Assembly: GCA_963281155.1 (NCBI GenBank)
Contig: CAUJLY010000002.1
Coordinates: 5,332,001 to 5,396,000 of the forward strand
Direction of reading: 5' to 3'
From: Rhabditophanes sp. KR3021
Lineage: Eukaryota > Nematoda > Chromadorea > Rhabditida > Alloionematidae
Length of the DNA: 64,000 bases
The position numbers and the translations under genes were made by a program. Below are positions 11,244 through 24,245 of this stretch, piece after piece (position 1 is the first letter of the stretch; each line of letters starts with the position of its first letter). The notes under the pieces are model-generated. The model did no database searches, was not told the DNA's origin, and worked only from the letters and a program-made list of their open reading frames with translations.

Positions 11244-12686
11244 TTATCTTCGATAATGTGCGGAAGCACTTCTTGGTGGTGGAATTACTAGCTTAACAAT
11301 TTCCTTAAGTCGTTGTTTTCTATCACTATTTTCCTTTTCTTCATTTCTCGAAGCTCTATCACCAAGACTACCTCCTCGTAATTCATTCAGAAGGGTTCTT
11401 GCATATGGAGTAACTGAATCAGATCTGCTACTCCGGTCCGTTTTTAGAGGAGCGGAACAAGCTGCATTTGTGTTGAGATTGTATGAAGCTTTAGCATAGT
11501 TGTGCATCATCTCTCGAGAATACTTTTGTCTGTAATGAGATTCGGCGTTTTTCAAGTTTTCTCGAGCTTCTTCTAATTGATCAGCTAAATTGTTTCTTTC
11601 TTTTATTAAATTTTTCTCAACTGATGCAGCGTTGTCCAAAATATTCTCCATATTTGTACTAATTTTCTTAATATTCTGACTGTGTTCTTTATCTCTCGCC
11701 GCCTGCTCTTTAGCAAAAGCATTTTGAATTTTTGTAATCTCTGCTTCAAATCGTTTCACCACCAGAGATTCCTTACATTCCCACTCTTCCAAGTATTTCT
11801 TTTCCTTTTCTTTGATAGTTTGCCTAGCTAATTCAAGTTCCTCGAGAACACCAATCATATCTTCCTTTATTCTAGAGCATCCCTGCTCAACTTCATTCTC
11901 TTTTTGAAGGGAAACATTGTATTTAGCCTGTAGAGTTGCAAATCTTTCTTGTAAATCTATAAAAGCAATTAATCAGCTGCAGTTTAAAAAATACCTTTAA
12001 ACAGCGACTCTTGTTCTTCAATCTGTCTTTCATTTCTTAATAATACTGATGTTTGGCTTGAAACTCTTTTGTTTAGCTCTAACAAATCACTTTCTTGTTG
12101 ATGAGTTGTTCTTTTCAAATCTGCAATAGTTTGTCGTAGGAAAATAATTTCATTTTCATTTTCACTTTTCTCTCTACGTAAAACTTCATTATTTAAGAGT
12201 AACTCTTTGTAACGGTCAATTCGCTTGTATTCTAAGTCAGCAAGTTCTCGAATCATATCTGTGGCCTTTTCGTTACTCTTTTCAAATTGATCTTTTAGCA
12301 TAAATACATTTGTTTCAGCATAAGCAGCCCTCTTTGACAGAGCAGCAAGTCTTTGTTCCTTCAATTTGTTATCACGTTCAAGATGGCTATTTGTTACTTT
12401 TAGAGCATGATTTTCCTGAACCATTTGATCCATAGAGTATTCATAATTGTGATCGACCAATTCAATTATGTCCATTTGATCGATATGGAAGTTATCAGAT
12501 AGTTCGGTGTAAGGCACTTTTAAAGTAGACATTTTTACCAATTCCTTGTTAACTTTGATGGCCTCGTCGTGATTTTGTTCTACCCATCTTAATCAGTGTC
12601 AAATAAGTTTTGTTTATCATTTAGACTTACTTTTTTGCGGCAGATATGAGCAATTGATGGTCATAACTATCCTGCTGATCAGCCAT
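11244..12686 (-). CDS. Coiled-coil protein of unknown function
   Basis: Three exons (12631-12686, 11995-12587, 11244-11956) give about 453 aa, starting MADQQDSYDHQLLISAA. After a short N-terminal segment, nearly everything from about residue 65 to 350 is heptad-like, rich in Glu, Lys, Leu and Arg (for example RDNKLKEQRLAALSKRAAY). The last ~90 residues are Ser/Arg/Asn-rich with RSSRSDSVTPYARTLL and end in PPPRSASAHYRR, which looks disordered and phosphorylatable. There are no enzymatic motifs, signal peptide or membrane segments. A cytoskeletal or centrosomal scaffold is plausible, but I do not recognise the family. The spacing to the upstream orphan (238 bp) would allow operon transcription. 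Confidence 0.8.
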
Positions 12687-12923
12687 AATTTATTGAGTGA
12701 AAAGGTGTTAGCCAAAGTAAAGTTTGCTTAAAATTTGTTTGCGCCAAAACATACGCGAAATACCAACGACTATATAAACAGAGAAAAATTTAAATAAATT
12801 TATTGAGACGGTTAGATGTTAGTCAAAGAATAAGTAACATTAAAAACTTCTTTACATATCATGCAAAATACACGCCAACTGAGAAAATAAGTGTTTAACG
12901 AAACTTGGCGATTAAAAAAACAC

Positions 12924-13319
12924 TTAATACCCTTCAACCTCTTGAATAGTATATAATGGATGGTATTTGATCAACATCTTTTTAAAGAATCTAATACTCC
13001 CATTAGCAGATGGAGCAATGAGCTTTCCAGGAACTTTTCTATTCTTGCTGACCATAAATGGAACTGTATGTTTCTCAAATCCATCTTTGTTGGCGTCAGA
13101 TTCGGGTTTTGTGGCAACAATCTTCGGCTTCTTTTTTGATTTAATAGGTTTTAACTTGTTTGTTCCGGCTGGATCAACGGTGTAGTACTTAAGAGGAATA
13201 GGATTTTCCTTGATAGCGATTAATTCCGTTCCCCGATTAACTCCAAACATGCAACGAATCGCTTGAACTCCAATAGACAAATAATTGTTGCTCATTTTGG
13301 AGAATAATTGTTGAAACAT
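12924..13319 (-). CDS. Small basic protein, unrecognised
   Basis: The first ATG is at 13319, giving 131 aa; the frame is open further upstream but without an ATG. The N-terminus (MFQQLFSKMSNNYLSIGVQA) is amphipathic and basic and could be a mitochondrial presequence. A Lys-rich middle (KLKPIKSKKKPKIVATKP) is followed by a compact C-terminal part with HTVPFMVSKNRKVPGKLI and SIRFFKKMLIKYHPLYTIQ. The composition recalls mitochondrial ribosomal or nucleic-acid-binding proteins, but no family signature is conclusive. It lies between rpf-2 (390 bp upstream) and the coiled-coil gene (238 bp downstream), all on the minus strand. Confidence 0.6.
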   Translation of the reverse strand: MFQQLFSKMSNNYLSIGVQAIRCMFGVNRGTELIAIKENPIPLKYYTVDPAGTNKLKPIKSKKKPKIVATKPESDANKDGFEKHTVPFMVSKNRKVPGKLIAPSANGSIRFFKKMLIKYHPLYTIQEVEGY

Positions 13320-13709
13320 CGAGTATGTAGACCCGCAATTTGCAAATAACAGCAACAAATTAAACTGCTTGTATACACAAAAAGAAATTAAACAGATTTG
13401 TTTATGGCGTCTCTTAATCTAAGTCAATCAGGATATAGATGCGCGTCGGCATTCGCAAGTATTAAATTGATCTAAGATGTGTCGTCTATATCTGACAAGC
13501 GATAATACTACCCTGTAATAGCATTTTATTGTAATATATAAATGTAGTATGTATATTTAATTTATTTTATATATGCAGGTAAATAAAACAATTCGTGCAA
13601 TAAAGTGCTTTATCTATTAAAATAACAATTAAAAATTAACAACAACAAAAATAAATGTAGCTTGACAAAATTAATAACCAATAGAAAAAGAGGTTATAAT
13701 TATTTAAAA

Positions 13710-14664
13710 TTACTCAGATACTTGAGGGGCACTAACTTTCTTAGGCTTAACAGTTTTCTTCAATGCTTTAACTTTTCTGATTTGAATTGTATTGATATGT
13801 TGTCTTCCAACGTGAACACGAGCCATCTTGGTTCCGAATACATCAGTCTCAGTATTCTTCTTAGGCTTGACGGTAAGTTCCTTTGGAACTTTGAGAGATT
13901 CTCTCCACAAACTTGGGTTTGCCAACTTATTTCTGGTTACTTCAAAGTCGATTCTTGGTCCGATTTCGGTTAGTTCAACTCTTGGTGTTTTGGATGCTGC
14001 TTTAAGGAGAGTAGCACAATAGGTTCTAAACATTATTTTCTTTCCAACACTTGTAATTTGAATGATGGTGTCGAGACCTTGGAGACGAACTTGAGGAACT
14101 ACTGGACCTCTAAACATATCAACAAATACATTTCCAACACGCTTCATTGTTTCGTCCGATTCGAATTCCCCACCTTCAAGTACAAGAACCGGCTTAACCC
14201 CAAGAGCAGGTCTGGGTTGTTTAAAGGTTTCCGAAGCAACATAGTTTGTGATTTGTAGTTCAATCATGTCTAATAAATTATGATCAAACATACGTCCAAC
14301 AGTTAGAGTATTTGGTCTTTTCTTACTGTTTAGACCAAAAACAAAAAGCGACGCATCAAACTTGGTTGAGAATTGAGTCAAACCAGTCTCGTCTTCGAAT
14401 GGATGGAAAGGGTTGTGCCTAAAAATGATTAATATATTAAATTAACCAATTTACATACCTCTTCAATTGAACGGCTAAAGGCTTCTTCAACAAATAGATT
14501 TCATGCATAACAGCTGTAACCAATTCAGTGGTTTTCCCTCCTTTGACAAAGAGACAATTTTTATCATTTTCAACAACCTTGGATTGCTTGTTAATTAAGA
14601 TACTCTTTCCTTTGCGAGTTTTAGGCTTGTTGACAAGATTTAGCTTTTTATTAATTTTCCCCAT
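13710..14664 (-). CDS. rpf-2: Ribosome production factor 2 (RPF2, Brix domain)
   Basis: Exon 1 is 14459-14664 and exon 2 is 13710-14418, giving 304 aa, the usual RPF2 size. The start MGKINKKLNLVNKPKTRKGK is basic and nucleolar in character. The Brix domain follows (about residues 30-240), including NCLFVKGGKTTELVTAV, LKRHNPFHPFEDETGL and RPNTLTVGRMFDHNLLDMIE. A C-terminal lysine-rich tail with KKTVKPKKVSAP ends the protein. RPF2 works with RRS1 to bring 5S rRNA, uL18 and uL5 into the pre-60S particle in the nucleolus. It is transcribed divergently from smg-1 across 536 bp. Confidence 0.95.
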
Positions 14665-15200
14665 GGCAAAATAATCAAACGATAACTAAAATAAGCCGAA
14701 TATACTGAACTAGGTATGCTCAAATTTTAAGCTATCCATCCACGACCTTCCAACAGTCGGCAGACTTTCCATGTGGGATTGGTCAGAACCGCTGCCTTTG
14801 CGATATTCAAATGCATAGGAATGAATGTCTTGTTACGATGCGTGATTTTACATATTATCAAGTATACTTTAAACGAACCAATCTATCATTGACAGTTATT
14901 CCTTTTTTGAAGGGGCTTTGTTTAAAAATACCTTTTCCACAATAATTAATCTACTAATCATTATAAATTATTTAAAAAGCAGCAAAATACATAATGAAAT
15001 ATTTTTTCATGCGTCAATAGTTATTAATAACTATCTGCCTATTATCCTTAAACCCAATTTTATGTGATTGTATTACTTGCTTAGCTCACAAGTACGCAGT
15101 TAAATGTTATTATCATCCAAATTATGCCCGATCTTCTTTAAATAATTATAGGATATTAAGTTCTCACATAAGTACTTGTTTATGCTCATATTGAAATTAG
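14665..15200. other. Divergent intergenic region between rpf-2 and smg-1
   Basis: This 536-bp gap must hold the promoters of both genes. The first ~180 bp next to rpf-2 are clearly more GC-rich than the rest. I see no TATA box, ORF or RNA gene. Confidence 0.4.
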
Positions 15201-18200
15201 ATGATGGAGGAAAATGCGATTTTGGGAAGTAGTGAGGATTTATCGGTACAATCGCAGAATACTTCAACCATATGTACTATTCATGATAGAATTATAGACG
15301 TAACTTTTGATCTTTAAATTATCAACCAAACCATTTCTTTTAGATACTCAGTACAGAATGCACAATTGGAAGTTTGAAATACAAAAAAATTTTGAATGAG
15401 CTTAAAAAAGTTAAATCACTCGGCGATATAACTAATTGGCAAGAAGATTGCATTAAATTAGCCGAAGATAGTTGTGACAAACCAAGTCCAGAAAGTGTTT
15501 CCTATCCTATTTTGAAAACAATTTTTGATTTTATTTGGAAAACGGATTTCAATGCTTGGGGACAATTCTTAAATGATTTGATTAATCAGGAACAGTCAAC
15601 TGAAGGTAGTAGAATTATGCTATTAGAGTTATTCAAGACAATTAGGATTGACTGTGATGATCAGGAGTTTATTAACTCAGCTTTTAATTTGACTTATCAA
15701 TTGTTGGAAGATGTGGACGAGGAAGCTTCGTATGAAGAAATTGCTATCATAATGGAGTCAATTGATCATTTCTTATTTTATGGCACCAAAAAGACAAGAT
15801 TTTTTCAATTTAAAAACCCCAAAAACGTATTCAACAAGATAATTGAATGGTTCGTAGAATCGGAGTCTCGCGAAAAACTCAAATCTGCATGTATTTCTCT
15901 TATGAAACATTTCAAAAATTACTGGAAAACCAATCTGGAAGAAGCTAAGACTATGGTTTCAATTTTGATGATTGATATGATTGCTTTCTTGGTAGATACA
16001 GAGGAAGTTGCGGAGGAAGATGAAAGTAGCGACCAGTTTAGGTCCGAGTGCTTGTTTTTTGTTGTTAGATCAATTATTCGAGCCATGCCAGAAACTGAAG
16101 ATTTGACTTTTATCTTTGAAAAGATGGAAGATAATTCGGACAAGTTTCAAATTCTTACCCAGGACAAAAGTGACAAGTTGCTTGTGCATTTCTTGTACAT
16201 CTCGGATACTATTTTATTCAGAAATGACTTGTCAAATGAGAAGGGCCTAGCTTTTCTGAGAGGACTTTTTGATTTGATTATGCGTTCTGGATTCAAACCT
16301 TTGACATTTGCAATTAAATTAATTCGTTTCTTTGATGCAGACTCCAAGATGAAGTTAGCAACAAAGGTCATTAATGAGCAGATGTATGAGAAGTTATGGA
16401 ACAGTGACAAAACAATTATCGAAAGAAGCGTCAAGACTTTGCAAGATATTTTAACTTCTGAAGACACCCCAATCATTCAGCACATTTATCAGTTAGTTTC
16501 ACAAAGACTTCTTCAACTAACTGATGATTTAGTCAAAATGTTCAAGGAAAAAGACATCAAATTAAATGAATTTAATTTATTGGCGTCCCAATGTTCAAAT
16601 TATTTGCGTGCTCTAGTTATTTTTTTAACCACCAAGAAGTCGCCCATCATTCTGATGGTTTTGAATCCTTCCATTTACAGCCTGTTATTTGAAAAGTTGC
16701 CAGTCAAATGTCAAAGATTTATTCAATCCAATGCTCAATTAACTGCCTTAGTTTTAATTACTCAAAAATGTTTTTCCTTGACTTATGGGCATTTCGTAGC
16801 AAACTGCGTTTGGGAATCGAAAGAATCAGCAACTTCTGTTCTTCAATTATCTCCATCTTCTAAATACTTGCAAGGAATTATAAATCAAATTGTTTTCTGG
16901 TTGAACAACTTTAGATATTTGGATGAGGAAACAATTCTGCTCTTGACAACATGGGTTGTTTCGTTTATCAAGGAGAATTACGCCTTTGCCATGGCCAACT
17001 TTTACAATCATACATTTAAGAAGTTGAGAAGAGCAATGGCATTATTTGCCCTCAAATATATGGGTTCCTTTAAATTCGACGATTACTTCGAAGATAAAGG
17101 ACATTACATGAAAAACGGTCCATTAGATAACCAAGAAGAAAAGACTGTTATTGACAATATGAATTTGGCTCTAGTAATTCTTGAAAGATCCCAATGGATT
17201 ATGTTACAGGACTTAGATATGGACATGTTTGCCCAATTTTTAAGAATTTCCCAAAATTGCGATCACACTCAATTTATGTTTATGATGAAAGTCTTACCTG
17301 CCAATTGGATTCTTAAAAAATCACTTTCACATCAATTTGTTCCCTCTGTTCAAAAAGATCCAATTCAATATGAAACTACTCCATTCGACAAACAAGATTA
17401 TATACGGATTATGGACTTTGTTTATCAAAATGTTAACATGGATAGCCATTTTCAACGAGACTTTTTCTTGAAATGGGTATTTGATCCGAATCAAGTAATT
17501 ATCACAACCAACGCGCCAAACGTCACCATTTACGATAAATGGAATGCGATTGCCACCAAATTTTGCGTCTATGTGATCCAGGAGCATTTTAATACTCCAG
17601 TTGGAAATATGACGAAAACAATTCTTCACATGCAAGAGGTATCAACTTTGTTAAGTGCTGAAATAAAAGAGTTAATTGGAATTAAGAATGAAGAATTGGA
17701 TTTATTTAACGAGTACAAAGCTGCAGTTCAGGAAAAAATTCATTTCAAACCATTCGGTTCGAAGTCTCCAGATAGTTCGTTGCAAACAAATCCTGACTAT
17801 GAATTCAATTTTGAATATGAAGGAATTGACCAAGTTTTTACCGATAGAGCCCCACTTTATGAAGAAGTTATTCTGAGATATACTCTTTGGATCAAGATAG
17901 TCTATTCCATGATCAAATATATTCATTGTGGCCTAGAATGCCCTCATTTTTTGGATTCAAACAAAGTAGATACTAAATTCTTATTAGACAACTTTGCTGA
18001 ATTGAACCAAGGATTAAAAGACATGGTTCAACCAGTTATAGAAATTGCTTTTAGAATTGGTGACTATGGGAGTGTTGTTAAACTTAGCGAATTTCTTATT
18101 AAGCAAATAGATTGTTCTGACTTCATTGATGGGCAAATAACCAAGTTTAGTGATGAACAAAGAATAATTAAATTGTATCCTTGGTTAGCTCGTGCTTATT

Positions 18201-21200
18201 TAAGAACAAACTCATCAGATTCAATTGTTGGATTACACAATTATTTAAAGAAATTCCTTAATCCGAAAGACTTGAAATGGTTGGATGCTTTAGTTCTTAT
18301 TACTAATGGAAATATTGAAGATGGACTAAAGAAATTGAATAATTTATACTGTCCGTTATTCCAGAAACATATCATTGAGATTATTCACGAGTGCGCTTCA
18401 ATTTTAAGAATTCCAAATATTAAAAACTTCTTGAATCAATTCGAGGAAACTTTGAATATGTATGATACAAGTGAAAACGATTACTTGCATGCCCATAATT
18501 TATTCACGGCAAATTCCAAAAAAATGTGTGATTGGAAAGCATGTTCAAATGAAGTTCAAGCCGAATTTTTAGCTATTCCTGATCAGCAAATTTACGTTAA
18601 CTCGATTGAAACAAATATTGCAGAAACGTATGAAGGTTTCAATGATTTAAAAAGCTTGAATTTAAAGAAATACAATCGAATTCTATGGCAAACTTCGGAA
18701 TTACTTAGAACAATTTCTCATACCTCTTTGTTTTTAACTCCCAATTTGTCCAATTTTTCACATGCTTATTCTACTTTCTTAATTACTGAAGATGTCAAAA
18801 AACGATTAACTCTTAGATTGAACAAAGTCCCCTTTTATGAAGACGTTGAATTGCAGTTGAAAGGCATTAATAGTCAAATGTTTGTTGATCATTGTAAAAG
18901 CAATGCCCTAGATTCAATCCAAATTGGTAGAAAATTTTCTCATTGGATCCAACATTCCGGCCATTACATTCACGGAAGTTCAAGCTCGCGTTTTCATTTG
19001 AATATGGCCAAAGTTGCTAGAAAGACTGGAAATATCAATACGGCTAAAGAAGAGTTTTCACTATACAAGAATGTCTTTGCAAAAATTTACAAACATGAAC
19101 ATTCCAGAGACGCGATGGAGGCCTTTGTAGAATCAGTAAAATTAGACCAACTCATTTCTATTAACAAGCCCAACAGCAAGAATTGCATGCATGGAATGAC
19201 GAAAGTTCTTTCCACATATTTTGATCAATTGATGAATGATTATATGCACAATGATTCCAAGAAGTTTTTCAACAATTCTCCAGACTTAACTATTGAAGAT
19301 ATCTTTACCAAACAATATGAAGGAGATGATAAGACCAAGTATTGTCAATTCCGCCTTGAAAGAGTTAAGCGTCTAAATACTGCTTCTAAAAGTATCTTAT
19401 TTTTGGCAGATCAATTCCTCAACAATACCGATTATTCTTCCAAACAAGCTCAAATGAATAACCCAGTGAATGGAGCATTCAAAATATTCCTTCAACCTTA
19501 TGTCTCTTACAATAACATGGAAACAATATACACAAATTACGATGATCAATACTATAATGCGCTCTGCAAACTATCAGCCCAATTCTCCCCCGCCAACAGG
19601 AAAGCATACTTTAAAATAGGAGAGTTTAATTTTAATAATTCGTCATTAAATGAAAAAGATGACATCATTCTGGCAGATACCGCAAAACAATTTATTGCAG
19701 ACCTGCTCCTTCATTTTAACATATGTGACGTAGATAGAGAAATTGAGCAGGCAGTTTCTAGATCGGCTAATTTAGTACTTTTACGTTCTAAAATTTCGAA
19801 ATTCTTACATGAAGGTGGAAAAATAAAGTCTTGCGCTGAACAAATAACTGATCAACTAATTAATTATGACGGATTTGCTGATATGTTCAACTGTCACGTG
19901 GACCAACAAACTAAGTCATTTACGGTTGCTACACACAAGCATACTTTCAATATCTTTGTTTGTCAACAGAGTCTGTTAAGTGTAGTGATATTACAAAGGC
20001 AGCACTGTTGATTCTAAGAATGCTCGTAAAATACCCTTTCCAAATATCAAGAATAATCAACCAGTGGATACAAAAAACTAATGAAGACGTTTGGAAAAAC
20101 ATATTACCCCAATTATTCGCTCGTTTAAATCACCCCAACAAAATTGTTCGTGATACTGTTTGTAACATGCTGGAAACTGTCGCAAATTCATCCCCGCATG
20201 TTCTCTGTTTCCCGGTAGTTGTCGGTAAAAGAAACATCAAAGATGAAGATGATGAATTTAGGTAAGCAATTTAAAAATATTTTATATAAATAAATATAAA
20301 AGCATAAAATAATCGAAAAGCTGCCATTCAAATCCATTATGGATACCCCATCTTTATTGTAATTCCAAATAGTGGATCCAACTACTCAACGGTTTGTGCT
20401 GTCTAGTAACTAATTCGTGAATAGCAACAATCGAAGAACCTCTTTTGCATTTCCATTAAAACAATTGTCATGAGAAATCGCCCATCTTAGATTATCAACA
20501 AAATTGTCCTTCCTGTTGCCATTCTCGTGATCTATTTATGGATTGTCAATAAATGCCAAACCAACAAGTCTGTGAGCCGTAAACTGTTTTGCCCCATAAC
20601 TATAGATTTCAATAGTGGATATATAATATCCAGCTAAGGCGGTTTCAGGTCGACGAGGTCTTCCGATAAGCAAATTCCTAGCATTACCAAAGTTCGGAAC
20701 TTCATCATGTTGATAAACGATTCTTCTCCATTCCACTGTACTAAAGTTAGTCCCCAAGTCATCATCAATAATATCTTCTTGAACATTATCAGCAGTCTAT
20801 TATTTAACCAGGTGATAATTGATACGGTACTTCTATCGCCAAAATATTCAATCATTCTTTGATTATGACGAGGTAAAGTGTGGGGAATCTCTTAATATCA
20901 GGATGCACTTGAGGGAAGCATTAGAATTAATGCTAGCTAATTTGATAGTCATGCTTCTCCTTTTAATTGAAAAGCGACAGTGGTAAAGTTTGGGGCCAAT
21001 AGTTGAGAATGTACATTCGTGCATTATCAGAATCTTCATTTATGATGAAGTTGGTTTTTGTTACGCCCAAAATTCGAGCAATAGTTTATTGGAGCTTCTT
21101 CAATACTGCACCATTCTTCACCTTCTAATTTTTGCAATCTTGAAACATTAAACGAAACAATCTCGGAGCGCTATATTTTGAAGAACCGATGCCTTTTTTG

Positions 21201-24200
21201 TAAACTTAATTCCATAGTCTTGTGCAACCTTCAAAACAATCTTAGGTTTTATAACATTTCCATGAGAGCTTATCCGATAGTTAGGAAATGCTGGTACAGT
21301 TTGTCAAACAGGAGGTACTGTTAAATTGAGATTTAACTAAGTTATTTGATTATTATGTCACTCAGTCTACTAATTACACTAGTTGAAGGATAGACACCTT
21401 TTTCAAGATCAGGAAAAATCAATCCATAAATGTTGACGCGATATCCATCTCTGTTATTTTTTTAAGGGTCGGGTATACTCGGGAAGAGTTTTATTTGGCA
21501 ACTTTTAGCTCCTACTTCTGATTCATTACTTATCCAACGCACTATCAATTCATCTCATAATCTGTGTAGTCGGGAATGGTAAACCAATTTTGTGGATTCT
21601 AAATTAATATTAACTTATTGTCAATGTAATCAGACATATCAATTTAGATTAATTGACAAAAAGTAGCGTTTATTATTTTTCTTTAAAAGCAACAGTAAAA
21701 AATGGTAACTATTTAAAAATGATGTAGAAGGAAAATTTAGATTTTTTAAATTTGAAAACGTTTTTCCGAAATCTGTCTACGAGTAGTGGTAGTGTATCTT
21801 TTGATTATAGACAAAATCTGGTTCTTTTTGGTACTAAAATGTCGCTGAACCTAAGTGGTTCGAAGGCAGGCTCAAAGGAATGGGATAATATTTTGATTGC
21901 TGAATGTTGTAATCGACTATCAAAGTACATTGATTTAAAGAACCCTGGTTTGATTGATGAAGTATCTAAGTTTGTGTTTGAAATTGAAAAAGTTAACATG
22001 TTGTCGGATGAGAAATGGATATTCGTTCTAAATAAGTTGAGTTCGGAATTTAGAAAAAGAGTAAAGTTTTACAATTACCATTTGAAATCGCCAGTAGACA
22101 AGTCACTTGAGCGGCACGAAATTAATGAAATTGCCACGGAAAGACTCAAAATTGGTAGTGAGCCCATTTTTAAATCTATCCTTGATATGTATGAAAGTAC
22201 TTTTGCTGAAGAAGCTGTTTCAACTTATGACAAAAAGTTTATTGAAACGTATGGCGAACATCTCCACACTGCCATCAGTACATTCAAACAACAAACAACG
22301 ATAAATGAAAAATCATTTGAGCCTTTCAATGAATTAATGAATATTTTTACCGAAAATCGAGCCAACAAACAAACTTCGTTAAATTCAAATGATTTGAATA
22401 CTTACCTAAGTTCGATGAAGTCCAGCAAGATTCCTATGCCAGGCCAAGATGATCGTCGTTACAACAGTAGTTCGTTTGTCTGCATTAATTCAATGAACCA
22501 CAACATTGAAATTATTTCCTCTTTAACAAGACCCAAAAAGGTTCAGTTTGTTGGATCTGACGGTAGTAGAAATGACTTCCTCGTTAAGGGGTACGAAGAC
22601 CTTCATTTAGACGAGAGAGTAATGCAAATTCTCCGCATCTGTAATCAGATTATTAACCACAAAAAGAATAAGCGTTTTGGAAATACAAATGCTTTGCATG
22701 CTGGAAATTATTCAGTCACACCATTAGGATTAAGAAGTGGTTTGATCAAATTTGTCGGCAACGCTACACCCATGTTTGGAACTTACTACCGTTGGCAAAA
22801 GAATTATGAAAAGAATAACAAGAATGCTGATGGAAGTGCAGTCAAATTGTCTGAATTATTCAAAAAGTCTGTTCAACACCATTGCGACGCTGATTCAAAT
22901 GAAAAGTTTGATATTACTGATTTCAGAACTCCTGCGAATAAACATGCATTTGTTGCTGCTTACAATGAAGTGACCAAGGTCATTCCTAAAAATTTGATTT
23001 CAAATGAAATTTGGAAATATTCTAAAGATGCAAATGAATGGTGGAATGTGACTAAAACATATGCTCGAAATGTTGCAGTTATGAGTGTAATCGGATCATT
23101 GTTTGGTATTGGTGATAGACACTTGTCAAACATTCTGATCAACTATAATACCGGGCAAATTACCCATGTTGACTATAATGTTTTCTTCGACAAAGGAAAA
23201 TATTTGAGAGTTCCTGAAAAAGTTCCATTTAGATTAACGAGATCAATTGTCGATGCCATGGGTCCTAGTAAAACAGAGGGTATTTTCAAAGAGTCTTGTG
23301 TTCATGTATTGAAATGCCTGAAAGGTGCCGATACTGGGATTATTACAACCGTTTTAGACACTTTCGTTTATGATCCGCTTGTTGATTGGGCTTCTGTAGA
23401 CGAGGCAGGGGAAGTAAATGATTCAGTCCCTGTCGGTGTTATGTTTGCTGTTTATGGGAAGAGTTGTTATGATTCTAAATTGATCGTTGAAACGGCTGAG
23501 AGATTATTGAAATTAAAACTTAGAGAACTCAAAAATCATTTACAAAAGAATTGCGTCGAACTTGAGCATGCTTTAAAACAAAATATTGCTGCTATTAGGT
23601 CTATGCATCTCCTGTCTCATCAATGTCCTACTAAGCAAAGTGACGATCAAAAGCGGGATTGTGTGCTTGCTTTAGGGAGTGCTTTGAAAACTCACAAAGA
23701 TTGCTATTGCCAATTATCGAGATTACTCAAATTCCTAGCTCAATATGATGAAACGTATGCCAACTTCCTTGATAACTACAGAAATAAGTTTACCAATCCC
23801 TTCATTCGAGCTCATGTTGATGACAGTGATGTTCAGTGTTTGTCAATTCGTTTAAGGGCTGATTTGCTGGAGCAAATGTGCAACAATATTACTAAGATTT
23901 ATGAAGAACTATTGTCTTTAATAAATTACAACATAAACTTCAACGATCAAAATATGTATTCTTTAAAAAGAGATACGCGTCACAACAAAATCGCTGAACA
24001 AGTCGAAAATAGCAAAGCTGCGGACATTATTAGTAGAATCAAGGAAAAGTTTGTTACAAAAGATTCGGAGACATGTGAGAAAAAGGTAATTAAAGTTGAT
24101 ATGATTATATAATTTATGTTGATTTCTTATTCTGTAACTGACTAATTTTGTTCACCAACTTTTATAGATTGATATGCTCATCAAAGAAGCCACTAATATT

Positions 24201-24245
24201 GAAAACTTGTCTATGATGTTTGAGGGGTGGAACTCTTGGATATAA
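15201..24245 (+). CDS. smg-1: SMG-1, PI3K-related kinase of nonsense-mediated mRNA decay
   Basis: Exons: 15201-15299, 15344 to about 19814, 19970-20261, 21811-24085, 24168-24245; about 2,400 aa, close to my recollection of nematode SMG-1 length. The N-terminal ~1,500 residues are helical repeats in one 4.5-kb exon. A FAT-like region contains PQLFARLNHPNKIVRD, as in SMG1. The kinase domain has PKKVQFVGSDGS, YEDLHLDERVMQ, HAGNYSVTPLGLRSGLI, IGDRHLSN (catalytic) and HVDYN (metal-binding, the PIKK form of DFG). The last exon gives a FATC tail, IENLSMMFEGWNSWI, matching SMG1. SMG-1 phosphorylates UPF1/SMG-2 to trigger decay of transcripts with premature stops. The junction between exons 2 and 3 is unsettled: the best fit is a donor at 19815 and acceptor ending at 19969, but alternatives restore frame too. 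The 1.5-kb intron 20262-21810 carries an antisense nuclease relic. Confidence 0.93.
20430..21600 (-). pseudogene. Decayed multi-NUMOD4/HNH endonuclease-like gene inside a smg-1 intron
   Basis: Read on the minus strand, the intron contains several degraded NUMOD4-like units. These are NWFTIPDYTDYEMN (21541-21600), PAFPNYRISSHGNVIKPK (21241-21300), GEEWCSIEEAPINYCSNFG (about 21070-21125) and VEWRRIVYQHDEVPNFGNAR (about 20675-20740). The last unit leads in frame into GYYISTIEIYS, then AHRLVGLAFIDNP, a stop, and IDHENGNRKDNFVDNLRW. The His...Asp-His-Glu-Asn...Asn-Leu-Arg-Trp arrangement is that of the HNH_3 fold which follows NUMOD4 in phage, giant-virus and other mobile endonucleases. Several stops and frame changes show it is dead. 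It is antisense to smg-1 and lies wholly within one intron. Confidence 0.75.

Noticed and set aside
15201..24245. DNA-PKcs, ATM or mTOR as the identity of the large PIKK gene.
   Set aside because: The kinase and FATC sequences (VQFVGSDGS, NYSVTPLGLRSGL, MMFEGWNSWI) follow SMG1 specifically.
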